Shown: piece after piece, positions 23,197 to 35,100 of the stretch
How the letters are laid out: every line of letters starts with the position of its first letter
Numbering within the stretch: the first letter of the stretch is position 1
NCBI RefSeq assembly: GCF_001640805.2
Contig: NW_026116709.1
Location: forward strand, 124,001 to 188,000
Length of the DNA: 64,000 nt
Direction: 5' to 3'
Source: Lates calcarifer
Taxonomy: Eukaryota; Chordata; Actinopteri; Centropomidae
Program-made: the position numbers and the translations under genes
The notes under the pieces: generated by a model
Told to the model about the DNA's origin: nothing
Database searches by the model: none
The model's input: the letters and a program-made list of their open reading frames with translations, nothing else

Positions 23197-26100
23197 TAAA
23201 TGAGTCTTAACACCCAAACAGGGAGAACATGCAAACTCCTCATTGAATGGAATACAGATGAGATTTAGACTAGGACTGTTGAGCTTTGATGACACCCAGA
23301 GTATCCTGCTGCCCAGTCACTGCTAAGGCTGAGTATTATTTGACATTTCTCAGTACTAGCACTGATATGATCCATGAGTTTCAGTACTGACACCAAAACT
23401 TTTTACAGAAGAAATAGTAACTTTTAATCATTTTGTCAGTAAACAAAGCAGCCACAGCAGCACAGAGTAACAACATTTTCTTTTTTGTTTTTTTGAACAC
23501 GAGCAACTGTACAAGAACTTTGGGCAGTGGTTATATTTTGGGCTGACTTTCATACATTTGGGGGGTTGACATCTGTCCATCCATGACTTTACAGAGTTAT
23601 AACACCTGTAGGAGCCTTTATTCCGCTTAATGTGATGAGCTCTTAACCTGTATTCCTCTGCTCCTCCACTCCTGGTGTGTGTGCAGAGAAGCTACACATG
23701 CACACAGAGCAGAGGTGCATGTGAAACAGGATGAGAGGTGGCAAATGTGACTGTAACTGATAACAAAACATGACAGCATCTCACACTGAGCTGAAACGAT
23801 TGCACATAATTTAGTTAAACATAAATAAAATATCTACTTTTTTAAAATGTTTTGATTTTAACTTTTTTTTCTTTGGTTTCTTCTTCTTCTGGGGTTGAAG
23901 TTGGTGGGCTGCCTTTCCAAGACAATGGTAGAGGAAACACTGCATTAAGTTGAGCAGCTTACTTCTCTGCTAGCCTGCAGGGTTCTGGGTTATAGGAAAG
24001 AATCAGCTACAATAGTATCTTTAAACAAAGGTCTAAGATACTCTTGGTGATCATGTTGGTTAGGACAGTATAGTACAGCAGACACAGTATATACAATACA
24101 GTAGCAGCCTACAGTGCCTCAAAGTAACAGTGCAGTACCAAATCAAATACAAATAAAGTGTGTGGGTTGGTGTTTCCTGTACTGTCATGATTGGTAAATA
24201 TTCGTCTTATTTGTCTTTTAGACCAAAGTTGTTAGATCTAAAGGGACAGAGCTTTTTCTGGTGAATTTGTGAAATTTTATGAACTTTGTGAACCCACCAT
24301 TAAAGCGACCCCTACAATAAGGAGTGAAGCATTCGTAATCTTTATCATTTATTTGTTCTAGCATGACAAATAGTCTGAAATGAATGGAAACCAATGGGTG
24401 CCTTAAAGGTGGAACAAGTTGAATCTAAAACACTATGAAGTTTAGAAAATATGAGCTATGTTTATAAGTTTATAAAAGTAAGTGAAAAAGACACTGATAG
24501 GCACATTTGATCTTTTCTGCCCTGATTATATGATCTTCTGTCCTAGATGAAAAGGAGAAGTTCGAACCAACAGTTTTTCGAGACACAATTGTTGCAGGCC
24601 TCAATGAAGCAGGTGGCGACCTGGATGCTGTAGCCAAGTTTCTAGATATCACAGGATCACGACTGGACTACAGACGCTATGCAGACACTCTGTTTGACAT
24701 CCTCATCGCAGGAAGCATGCTTGGTGAGTGTCACTGTGACTGTCTAGATCGGCTGAGGATCTCAGATTAATTAGAAATTAATTAGAATATATCTGGATGA
24801 CTGTATACACTTAGTCAAGTGAGTTGGAAATATTTCCCTTTAACTTCACATTGTAATTGAGATCCATTGTAATTGATTTCTATTACAATATGCAGTAGGA
24901 CTATTATTCTTAACTGAAATCACATTGTTCCAAAGGGAATTTAAGTCTTGAACACAGAAATGTAATGTCATTATAATATTATAATATTAGGATAACCATG
25001 TCAACAGCTGTGATCAAATAATCTCATTATCAGCTGATAGAAAGCAATATAAGTATAAAACCCTGCTGTTCCTATAGAGAGAGAGGATGTTGAGTTTGTA
25101 TTTTGTATTGACCATCAGTATTCCTCCGTACACATTTGAAAAGCAGTCAGTGTTCGTATCCAGGCAAGTATTACACCAGTTTAGTCCAGGGCTGCTCTGT
25201 TCACAAGGACAGAGAGATCAGATTAACACTGTAATACCCACTAATCAAAGAGATCTCCTCATTAAGCATCAGAGAATTAAAGTCTCCAGCTTGTTTAGCT
25301 TTTATTACTTTTTTGACTTTTTGAAAATTAATGCCTGTTGAGTGTTCATTGCATCTACCTGCAGAATCTTTACTTTATTCCATAGTTTATACCCCCCAAA
25401 ATATTTTTAAAAATCTGTGAATTTGTCCTCTATTACACACCCCCAAAGTACAAGTACATTCAATCTGATGTGCAAATATGCCCATTGAAAGATGTAAAAC
25501 CACAAATCAGCTCCCAGCTGAGTCAAGAGTTCTGTTTCATTTTCTGAGCAGCAGAGATGGTGGAAATCCTACAGATTGTTACATGCCATCTCTGGAGATC
25601 GTCTATACTCAGAATTATAGTTACTTAAGTAACTCCTGTGTCCAGGTACTTGTCTGCCATGCTGATAAAAATAACACTTTGGGTCACAGTTACCTACAAG
25701 TGAAAGGCAAGACATTTTGTAGACTACTGTGTTGATTATAAATGGCTGAAAAGCATGTTGACAGGGGAAAATATGGCATGGAGCAATAATCTGTCAGATC
25801 TGTTTTTCCTCACATACTTTGTAAGCTTATAACCACACACACACCAATTTTTACTACCCCGTGGGACCGACTGACTGGAAGGGTCTCCGTGGTATCCACC
25901 TTTTCTGAGTAGTCTAGAGACTAATTTTAACTGCTAAATTGCTAATAAATTTTTGCTAAGACAAAAATCACATGAAACATCAAATACTCAAACCTAAATT
26001 TTAAACCTGAATTTTAGTCCCTGTGGGGACCAACGTACTACATCAACTGTGTAAAAAGTAGAGATAGGTTAAACTTATGTATTTCAAAATGTCAGTTGCA

Positions 26101-29100
26101 TTTATTTAATATATAAACACTGGATTCACAGTTGGCCCCCTGATTTGTTCCCTCCGCAGTACAGTGCATTAGTGAGCTGACTCGCAAACTGGTTTTCTGG
26201 TGGTGACACAACCAACAAGATAACACTGGACCAAACATTACACAGAGGAGCCTCCCAGAGGTTGACAGAAGCAACAGAAAACTTTTCCTCTAAACAAAAC
26301 TGACAAAACTTCAGCATCTCACATGCATCCCAAGTTCTATCTTAGTATATGTTACTTGACAGTACAAGTATTACTTTATGAATATCCACCATGCTATCCA
26401 TGAGTAACCATAGCAGTCATTTCACAATAAGAGCTCCCACTCGCTCATACATGACAGGTATGCTCTTATACAGGTGGCTGTATAGTGTACTGAACTTAAT
26501 AATATCAACACATGTATCCTCAACACATGCATAATAAGTACAAGTGCAAATGGAAAGACCAGGTGCAGTGTTGTTTAGTAAATTCTTCTTGCACTTTAAG
26601 TTTCTGTTTTTCAGTGCTTCAGGTGAGGCCTTAATGCAGGCAGCACACTCAGATTTGCCAGGTACTTTACCAGGTTCAGTGACAGCTTTCAGGGTTTTTT
26701 CTATTAAAAAAAACATACCACAGCACCTATAACCTCTTTTTTAAACGGTATTACTCATATAGACTGGCATGGTACCCAACCTGATATAATTTACACTGTA
26801 GAATAAACTGGAAATCTCCAGGAATACAAGTTAATGCATGAAATGTTGGGCTGTCTGCACTGACTGGCTGACAACAGAATAAAGAACACAAGCAAAACCA
26901 ATGACTACTTTTACAAAGTACTTGAGTAATGAGGTTATACTCCACTGTGAGAAGAGAGGTGGTATCTCTCTCTGAGATTCTTAAGACCTGATGATCACCT
27001 GCTGTTGGTCAGTAAGCAGCTTTTTCTGCTGCCTGGTGCCATATATACCTAGTTTCAGATCTGCACTGACATTCAGAATGGGACTGGGGTCAGTACATTT
27101 CACAGTTGAGACTAATAGGTTATTTTAAAATCAATGCAGATCCACAGATGATGTATAACAACAATATCAAAAAAATCAGGACTGCATTCTTCAGTGACAT
27201 TTTCAACCTAGCTCTGAGAGCAGCTAAGTGGACCTTTGACAGAAGAAGTGGGAGACCCCTTATGCATAGTAACATGAGGTTTCCTTTTTTCAGTCTCAGG
27301 ATAGCACTTACATATTTTAAATGTATTTAGGATTATTTGAAATTCACCTATTTGGTGATTTTACTGATCACATTATATTGTATTATTATATAGTGAGACC
27401 CTGAGATTTACACAGTTGACAATACAAAATTAAACAGCTCAGCAAAAAATCAAGAGGTGAGTAATGTGTTCAGAACTCTGGCAGAAAAGGACTCTTTAAG
27501 TGACAGCATTTCTAAACATGGAAACAACAAGAAAATGACTGCTGCCTGTCCATAATATTTGTCATATAGTAACAATGAGTAACAAAAAGATGTTGAAAAC
27601 AAATTCAGGTAATCATAAATTGATGAAAGAGCTATGCAAATAGTAAGACGTGTGACATTATCAAGCAGTGACTCTCAAAGGTAATACCTGAAAGGTAATA
27701 CCTGAAATGATGTATGTAATAACCATTAATATTACTTCTATCAACTATGAACTTCTTTGTAACCATTATTTGTATATTTATTAGTTAAAGTACAAAGATT
27801 GGTGGTGTATTTATTGTCACTGAGAATGATAGTCACCCAAAATACATATTTATGAAGTTACAGTAAACTATTGACATGTTTTCAACACTGACACCATTAT
27901 CTCAAAAGCAAGTTAAACTAATGTGCACATATTCCAGTGCATGTAGTCTAAGAAATCCCTGTTTCTGGGTCTTCACTTTCAGTCTCAACAGGTTGCTATC
28001 TTTTCTTAGATCTTGAGGATCCTGTATAAGGAATTATGAGAATATTGATACAAGATACTGACAGCTAACTGATAACACACCTTCACTGTCTGAATGTAAG
28101 CCATCTAGTTAGACTTCCGTACATTACCTAATCATAACAGTTTGTTTCACTCGTGGTACTGAGAGAGAAAACAGGATTGTGTGAACTGAGCACAAAAATT
28201 CTGCACTGTATTATCTTTTAATTCCACTTTTTTTATAAAGACCCTTAAGACATCTAGTATCTTTTGTGTGTGAACTACCTGTTTTAAGATGATCACTGTA
28301 AGACTCAACAAGTTGCAGCATTTTCTTTGATCTTGAGGATCTTGTTCAAATAAGGAATTATGAGTATATTAATACAAGATAATGTCAGTTAGTAGGCAAC
28401 ATAGCACACTATCAGCTTCTTAATTGATAGTGCAGATAAAGAAAGCAATGTGTACAATGTTTTTCTTAAACTAGTAAAAGAGTCATTAGAAAATTCTGTA
28501 CTTTGTCTTGGCCACACAGAGAGACAGTATCTTTCTCAGCTGTTACAGCAATACCTACCATTTGTGTCTGCAACTTGGAAATAAAAGTATCATTTTTTTT
28601 TTAGATGTTCAAATGTTTTCAGCCTATGAAATCTCATTTCCACCGGTATAAGAAAAAAAACTGCTCACATTAAGTCAAAGTGATAGTAAGTCATAATCAT
28701 GAGATGATACGTTGAAAGTGAGATAATAATTTGGAAAAGTCTGCATGCACTCCAGTGGCACACCTAGCTGTCCTCGCCATGCCAACAATATGTTATCCTA
28801 AATTAGGTAACCATGACACCAACCAGATGTTTCCAGTTGCTGTTCAATGAAGATTGCCACTTCAGCCACATCAATTTTATTCTGTCTACACAAGAGCTGC
28901 TTCTCTTTTCTAAGGTGTGTTTGCTCCATATAATCCATTGTGAATCAGCAAGCAAATTAAGTATTTTATCTGTTGTAAAGCCCTGTTTAAAATAGTCTTC
29001 AATGTGCTCACAATCCATTTCGTTGTCAAGTTGAATAAGAGAAGTCACACCAAAGAACTGCTACTTTGAGTGTTGTGTATCTTATAATTTTGACATTATC

Positions 29101-32100
29101 TCATAATTATGGCTTTTTATCTCATAATTTTGATTTATCATCTCATAATTTCAATTTATCATCTCATAATGTCAGTGTATCTCATAATTATGACTTCTTA
29201 TCTCATAATTCCACTTTATTATCTCATAATTTCGACATTATCTCATAATTTCAATTTACTATTTCATAATTTTGGTTTATTATCTCGTAATTTCAACATT
29301 ACCTCGTAATTTCAACTTCTCATAAGTTCGACATTATCTCATAATCATATTTGTTTTAATCTCACAATTTCGACATTATCTCATAATTTCAATTTACTAT
29401 CTCGTAATTTCTGTTTATTATCTCGGAATTTCAACATTACCTCATAATTTCAACTTCTCATAAAATTGAAATTATGAGATGTCAAAATTACAAGATAATA
29501 AATTGAAATTATGAGATAATGTCGAAATTGTGAGATTAAAACAAATATGGAAGATATGGAAGCCCATTTCGACCAGTATAAGAAAGAAACTGCCTGTGTT
29601 AAGTCCAAATCATGAGATAAAAAGTCATAATTATGAGATAATGTCGAAATTATGAGATAATAAATTGAAATTATGAGGTAATGTCGAAATTTTGAGATAA
29701 TAAATCAAAATTATGAGATAATAAATTGACATTATGAGATAATGTCAAAATTATGAGATAATAAATTGAAATTATGAGATAATGTCGAAATTGTGAGATA
29801 ATGTCAAAATTATGAGATAATAAATTGAAATTATGAGATAATGTCGAAATTGTGAGATTAAAAAAATATGATTAATGAGATGTAATTTCTGTTTATTATC
29901 TCGGAATTTCAACATTACCTCGTAATTTCAACTTCTCATAATTTCGACATTATCTCATAATCATATTTTTTTAATCTCACAATTTCGACATTATCTCATA
30001 ATTTCAATTTATTATCTCGTAATTTCTGTTTATTATCTCGGAATTTCAACATTACCTCATAATTTCAACTTCTCATAAAATTGAAATTATGAGATGTCAA
30101 AATTACGAGATAATAAATTGAAATTATGAGATAATGTCGAAATTGTGAGATAATGTCAAAATTATGAGATAATAAATTGAAATTATGAGATAATGTCGAA
30201 ATTGTGAGATTAAAAAAATATGATTATGAGATAATGTCGAAATTATGAGAAATTGAAATTATGAGGTAATGTCGAAATTCCGAGATAATAAACAGAAATT
30301 ACGAGATAGTAAATTGCAATTATGAGATGTAATTTCTGTTTATTATCTCGGAATTTCGACATTACCTCATAATTTCAATTTACTATCTCATAATTTTGGT
30401 TTATTATCTCGTAATTTCGACATTACCTCATAATTTCCATTTCTCATAAGTTCAACATTATCTCATAATCATATTTTTTTAATCTCACAATTTCGACATT
30501 ATCTCATAATTTCAATTTATTATCTCATAATTTTGACATCTCATAATTTCAATTTACTATCTCGTAATTTCTGTTTATTATCTCAGAATTTCGACATTAC
30601 CTCATAATTTCAACTTCTCATAATTTCGACATTACTTCATCATATTTTTTAATCTCACAATTTTGACATAATCTCATAATTTCAATTTATTATCTCATAA
30701 TTTCGACATTATCTCATAATTATGACTTTTTATCTCATGATTTGGACTTAACACAGGCAGTTTCTTTCTTATACTGGTCGAAATGGGCTTCCATATCAGT
30801 CTGAGGTGCTCTGCTATGGTGAGAAAGCTGCCACTCAGAGGTAGTTTTTCATCGTGCCTGTTGTCTTTTGGTGTTCTGAGTAGAAAAGGTAACAGAAAGG
30901 TTTGTGTCATCAGAGTTTTTACCTCCTATCCTTTCACAACCCTGAACATTACCATAGCTTTCAGCCTTCTGCCTGAGTCCAACCCGACACATGTGAGTGG
31001 CAGGTAAATCAAGCAAATGTATGTGTCAAAAAGGCAGTCTACTGCCTAAAAATGCTGTAAAGTCATCTAAAAAATGAAGTTTGCTAACAATATTGTTCAA
31101 CACTCTACAGTGACAAGCTAGGTAATGTTAGCATTAGCGAACCATACAGGGCTAATAACCATGTCATGTCGAATCATGAAAAAACAACCGAATTTGTGGC
31201 TGCAAAAACATAACACACGGTGGCTAACATCGTTATTAATTAAAAACAGTTTGTTTTATGTACTTATTTTGTTTCCATCACTTTCTCCTCCAACATTCAT
31301 GCTCACTCATCCAGCGCGGCTAATTGAACAACGTAGTCGTGGGGACCACTGGAGTCTGACTACGGATGAGATGATGAAATTATAAATACATTGAAGGGGA
31401 AATATGCCTCTGATGATGTGAATTTCATAGCTGTTTCAATCTTAGCTTTAGAATAGCTTTAGAAATGAAAAATATTTTCAGTGTATGAGTTCACTGTCAG
31501 TTGGGTCGCAAGTAAAGCATTAATCATCAAATCCTACAACATCAGAAAAGCAATTGAACTTGTTTGAAGCTGCCTAAACATAAAAATCTCAAATCAGCTT
31601 GGTGGCCATCACATGACCTGTCCTGTCCTGCTTTGCCCATCCAGCTTGGGACAGGCCATGCTCTCAATAACTCAGTGACTAAAGCTGCCATTTAAAACCT
31701 CCTGTTCCTCTCCTCAGCTCCTGGAGGTACTCGTATCGATGATAGTGACAAGACCAAGGTGACAGCATACTGTGTGTTCACCACAGACGAAAGCCATGCT
31801 GCTCTACGCCTGCATGCTCAGGTATACCCACATTCAGCCTCATACTGACTGTGCAACAGAACCCAAAGGTATTCTGTTAACATCATATAAGCATATTGTT
31901 TGCTACTTTGCTAATTATGGAACTGTCTATTTTGTGATTGCAGGTTTTCAGTAAGCTCATCCGGAGATATAAATATCTGGAGAAGGCCTTTGAGGAAGAA
32001 ATCATAAAGGTGTTGCCTTAATAGGTGTATCAGTGTAACATAGCTGCATCCAAAGTCATTCTTTATTCTCTGTACAGTCTTTATATAGTTTGTGAGACCA

Positions 32101-35100
32101 TTATTATAACTCATACTTACAGAGTACTTTGACAGGAACACACCTGCTTATTCATGCAGTTATCCAATCAGCTGGTCCTCAGTTTCCAAAGTTTACTCTA
32201 AATTGTGAGCAGCAGCTCTGCACACAGAAATGCTGTTTTTGATGAGAGAGGTCAGAGGAGAATGACCAGACTGATCGAAAGGTTACCTTGACTCAGATAA
32301 CCACTCTGGTGAGCAGGCTAGATTCTAAGAATCCACAACTTTAAGCAGAGGGGCTACAACAGCAGAAGAATCCTGTTAACCAAGAACAGAAATCTGAGGC
32401 TGCAGTGGACACAGGCTCACCAGAACTGTGGAGTATTGAAGACTGAAAAAACATATCTGATAAATCTGGATTTCTGCTGAGGCAGCAGATGGTAGGGTCA
32501 GAATTTGGCATCAACAGCATGAATCCATTACTCTATCAAACCATTAGTTCAGACACTGACCTTCTTTAATTTAATTTAATTAATAAGTTATTGGCCATAT
32601 TTCTTACTTAAAGTGCTATTACAGATGGATGGATGTTGTACATTATTTATATAATTGTAGATTGCATATTTGGTTTTTGGATTTGGAGTTTTCCATCCAC
32701 TGAGAGACGAGAAGATGATTGCTGGCAAAGAAAAAATGTAACCCACATTTATTCAATGAAATACATTCATTCAGTAAATTAAAGCTGCAACATTAAGACT
32801 GGTTTCTAATCACTAGTTTCTAATTCATATGATTTGTATAAGCATCTTTTGTTCATACTGAGCTGATTTTCATATAGGTGTTGGGGTGCTCCATTCGTAA
32901 AATGAGACTCACAGTGTGCTGTTGTGTTGTTGTGTAGCTGCTACTTTTCCTTAAGGCCTTCAGTGAGTCGGAGCAGACCAAGCTAGCCATGCTGACTGGC
33001 ATCCTGCTGGCCAACAGCACACTACCACCTCCCATCATCACCAGTCTCTTCACTGAAAGTGTGGTCAAAGAAGGTATAAAAGGATCCAACTCTGCTTAAT
33101 GCTACAGGAGAAGTTATCATGACAATAGATTACTGTCGTACTGTCAACAGTACATCTACCTGGGGGCAGTGGAGGTGGATTTGGATTTGCAGTGCTCGGT
33201 AGTAAGCAGTGAAGTTCTTGAGATTTTTAAGATTAGACTAATAGTTACTGGGGTAGTAAGAGGGTACAGACAACAAAGAATATTTATTTAGATTTTAATA
33301 TATTTAGACCTTTATTTCTATTTTTACTTTTGCCTGGATCACCAAGAATTCCTCCAAATGTAACTGTTGTTTTGATTAAGTCTGTATGAGGTACATTTCC
33401 ACAGCTCTAATTCCATCAGTACAGCAAAAAAGTCATGTCACAAATTCAGTTTTTTATGTTCAAGCATTGTGTCAAACTTCCTGTGTCGTCCTCTATTCCT
33501 CTGATCTGACTCTTCCATTTCACTTTTGTGTTCTGGGCATCATTTTTCAGGGATTTCTGCATCTTTTGCTGTGAAGATGTTCAAAGCATGGATTGCAGAG
33601 AAAGATGCCAATTCAGTAACTTCATCTTTGAGGAAGGCAAACCTGGATAAAAGACTTCTGGTAAGAAAAAAACAAGGCTCAACAGGTGCTCCACCAGGAG
33701 CTTTGTGAGAGTTTGGTTTCTCTGGAATAGCCTCAGAGTAACCATGAGGGTTACCAGTACAAGACCGCATGTATTAGTCATCAGGAGAGTTTCCATGGTG
33801 ATTGTGTTCATCTGTCAACCAGTGATTTTGAGCTCTGTCACATAATCAATAAAAATAAATCTTTGTCAGGTAGTGGAACTGCTGTACGATACCAGCTAAT
33901 ATTTTCTAGGTCCAGCTCTCTCCTGTCTCTGTACTGTGATGTGGTTGTCTACGTTATGTTTTATTTGGTTGATTTTCATTACACTGGGATCACCTATCAA
34001 TTAGCTTCATCAATGTGAGGGAATTTTCTTACGTCTCGTGTGCTTTAATATATTCTATAAACCTTACATTCACACTAATAGTCCTAAACACCTCCATAGG
34101 GTTCCACAATGGTCTACTGTTTAGGCCAAACTATGACTGATAGTAGAAACTTCTCCTGTCTGTTGCTGGGGTGAAAGTCTTATAAATAAGGATGCAGACA
34201 AAGACATAAACTTAGACAATACTGTCCAAATCCCAGTGAAGGACTTTTGTGTGATCAGTTTAATGTGATTAGACCTTACAAAAGAAGGAGCTGTGGGGTT
34301 AAATCCACATAATACAGTTTAAGAGACATCTGTGCATCAGTCTTAGTTCACTTTGATCCGTCTGTAAGAGGATGAGCTGTTACATTTTATTGATTCTAAA
34401 GCAATGGCTTTTATTTTTCTCTTCATTGTTAAACAGATGTTGTTTCTTACCTATGTTGACTTCAGGAGTTGTTTCCTGCCAGTAAGCAGAATGTGGAGCA
34501 TTTTTCTAAGTACTTCAATGAAGCAGGGCTCAAGGAGCTGTCTGACTTCCTGCATATGCAGCAGAGCCGGGGAACCCGCAAAGAGCTGCAGAAAGAATTG
34601 CAGGAACGCCTGTCCCAGCAGTGCCCCATCAGAGAGGTAAGGACAGCTGGGGTTCCAACAGTGCAGGAAGTATACTGTCAATACTATCAGTGTTTACAAA
34701 TTGTACTGTACTATCTGGTATGTGTGTCATGGTTAAGCTATGGTTAGGTCGGGGTCAGGGTAGGTCACCAGGAAATGGGTGCAAGTCTTTGTAATGTCCA
34801 CAAAAGTGACTGAGATCAATGTGTGTGTGTGTGTGTGTGTGTTCAGATGGTTGTATATGTGAAGGAGGAGATGAAGAGGAACGAGCTGCAGGAGCAGGCT
34901 GTGATTGGCTTGCTGTGGACTTGCCTGATGAATGCTGTGGAGTGGAACAAGAAGGAGGAGCTGGTCACAGAGCAGGCACTCAAACACCTCAAAGTGGGTC
35001 TCACACAGCTGTACGACACAATGTCTCTCATCAGTTCATACTACTAAAGCCCAATCATGAAACACTGTATTTAGAAGAAAACCGATAGAGATTACAACAG

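Noticed and set aside
29066..29309. Open frames with repeated SHNF/LIIL units
   Set aside because: They are the translation of the CTCATAAT tandem array, whose unit lengths keep some frames open by chance.
29079..30740. CRISPR-like array
   Set aside because: Units are contiguous and alternate in orientation with no unique spacers, and the locus is an intron of a vertebrate gene.
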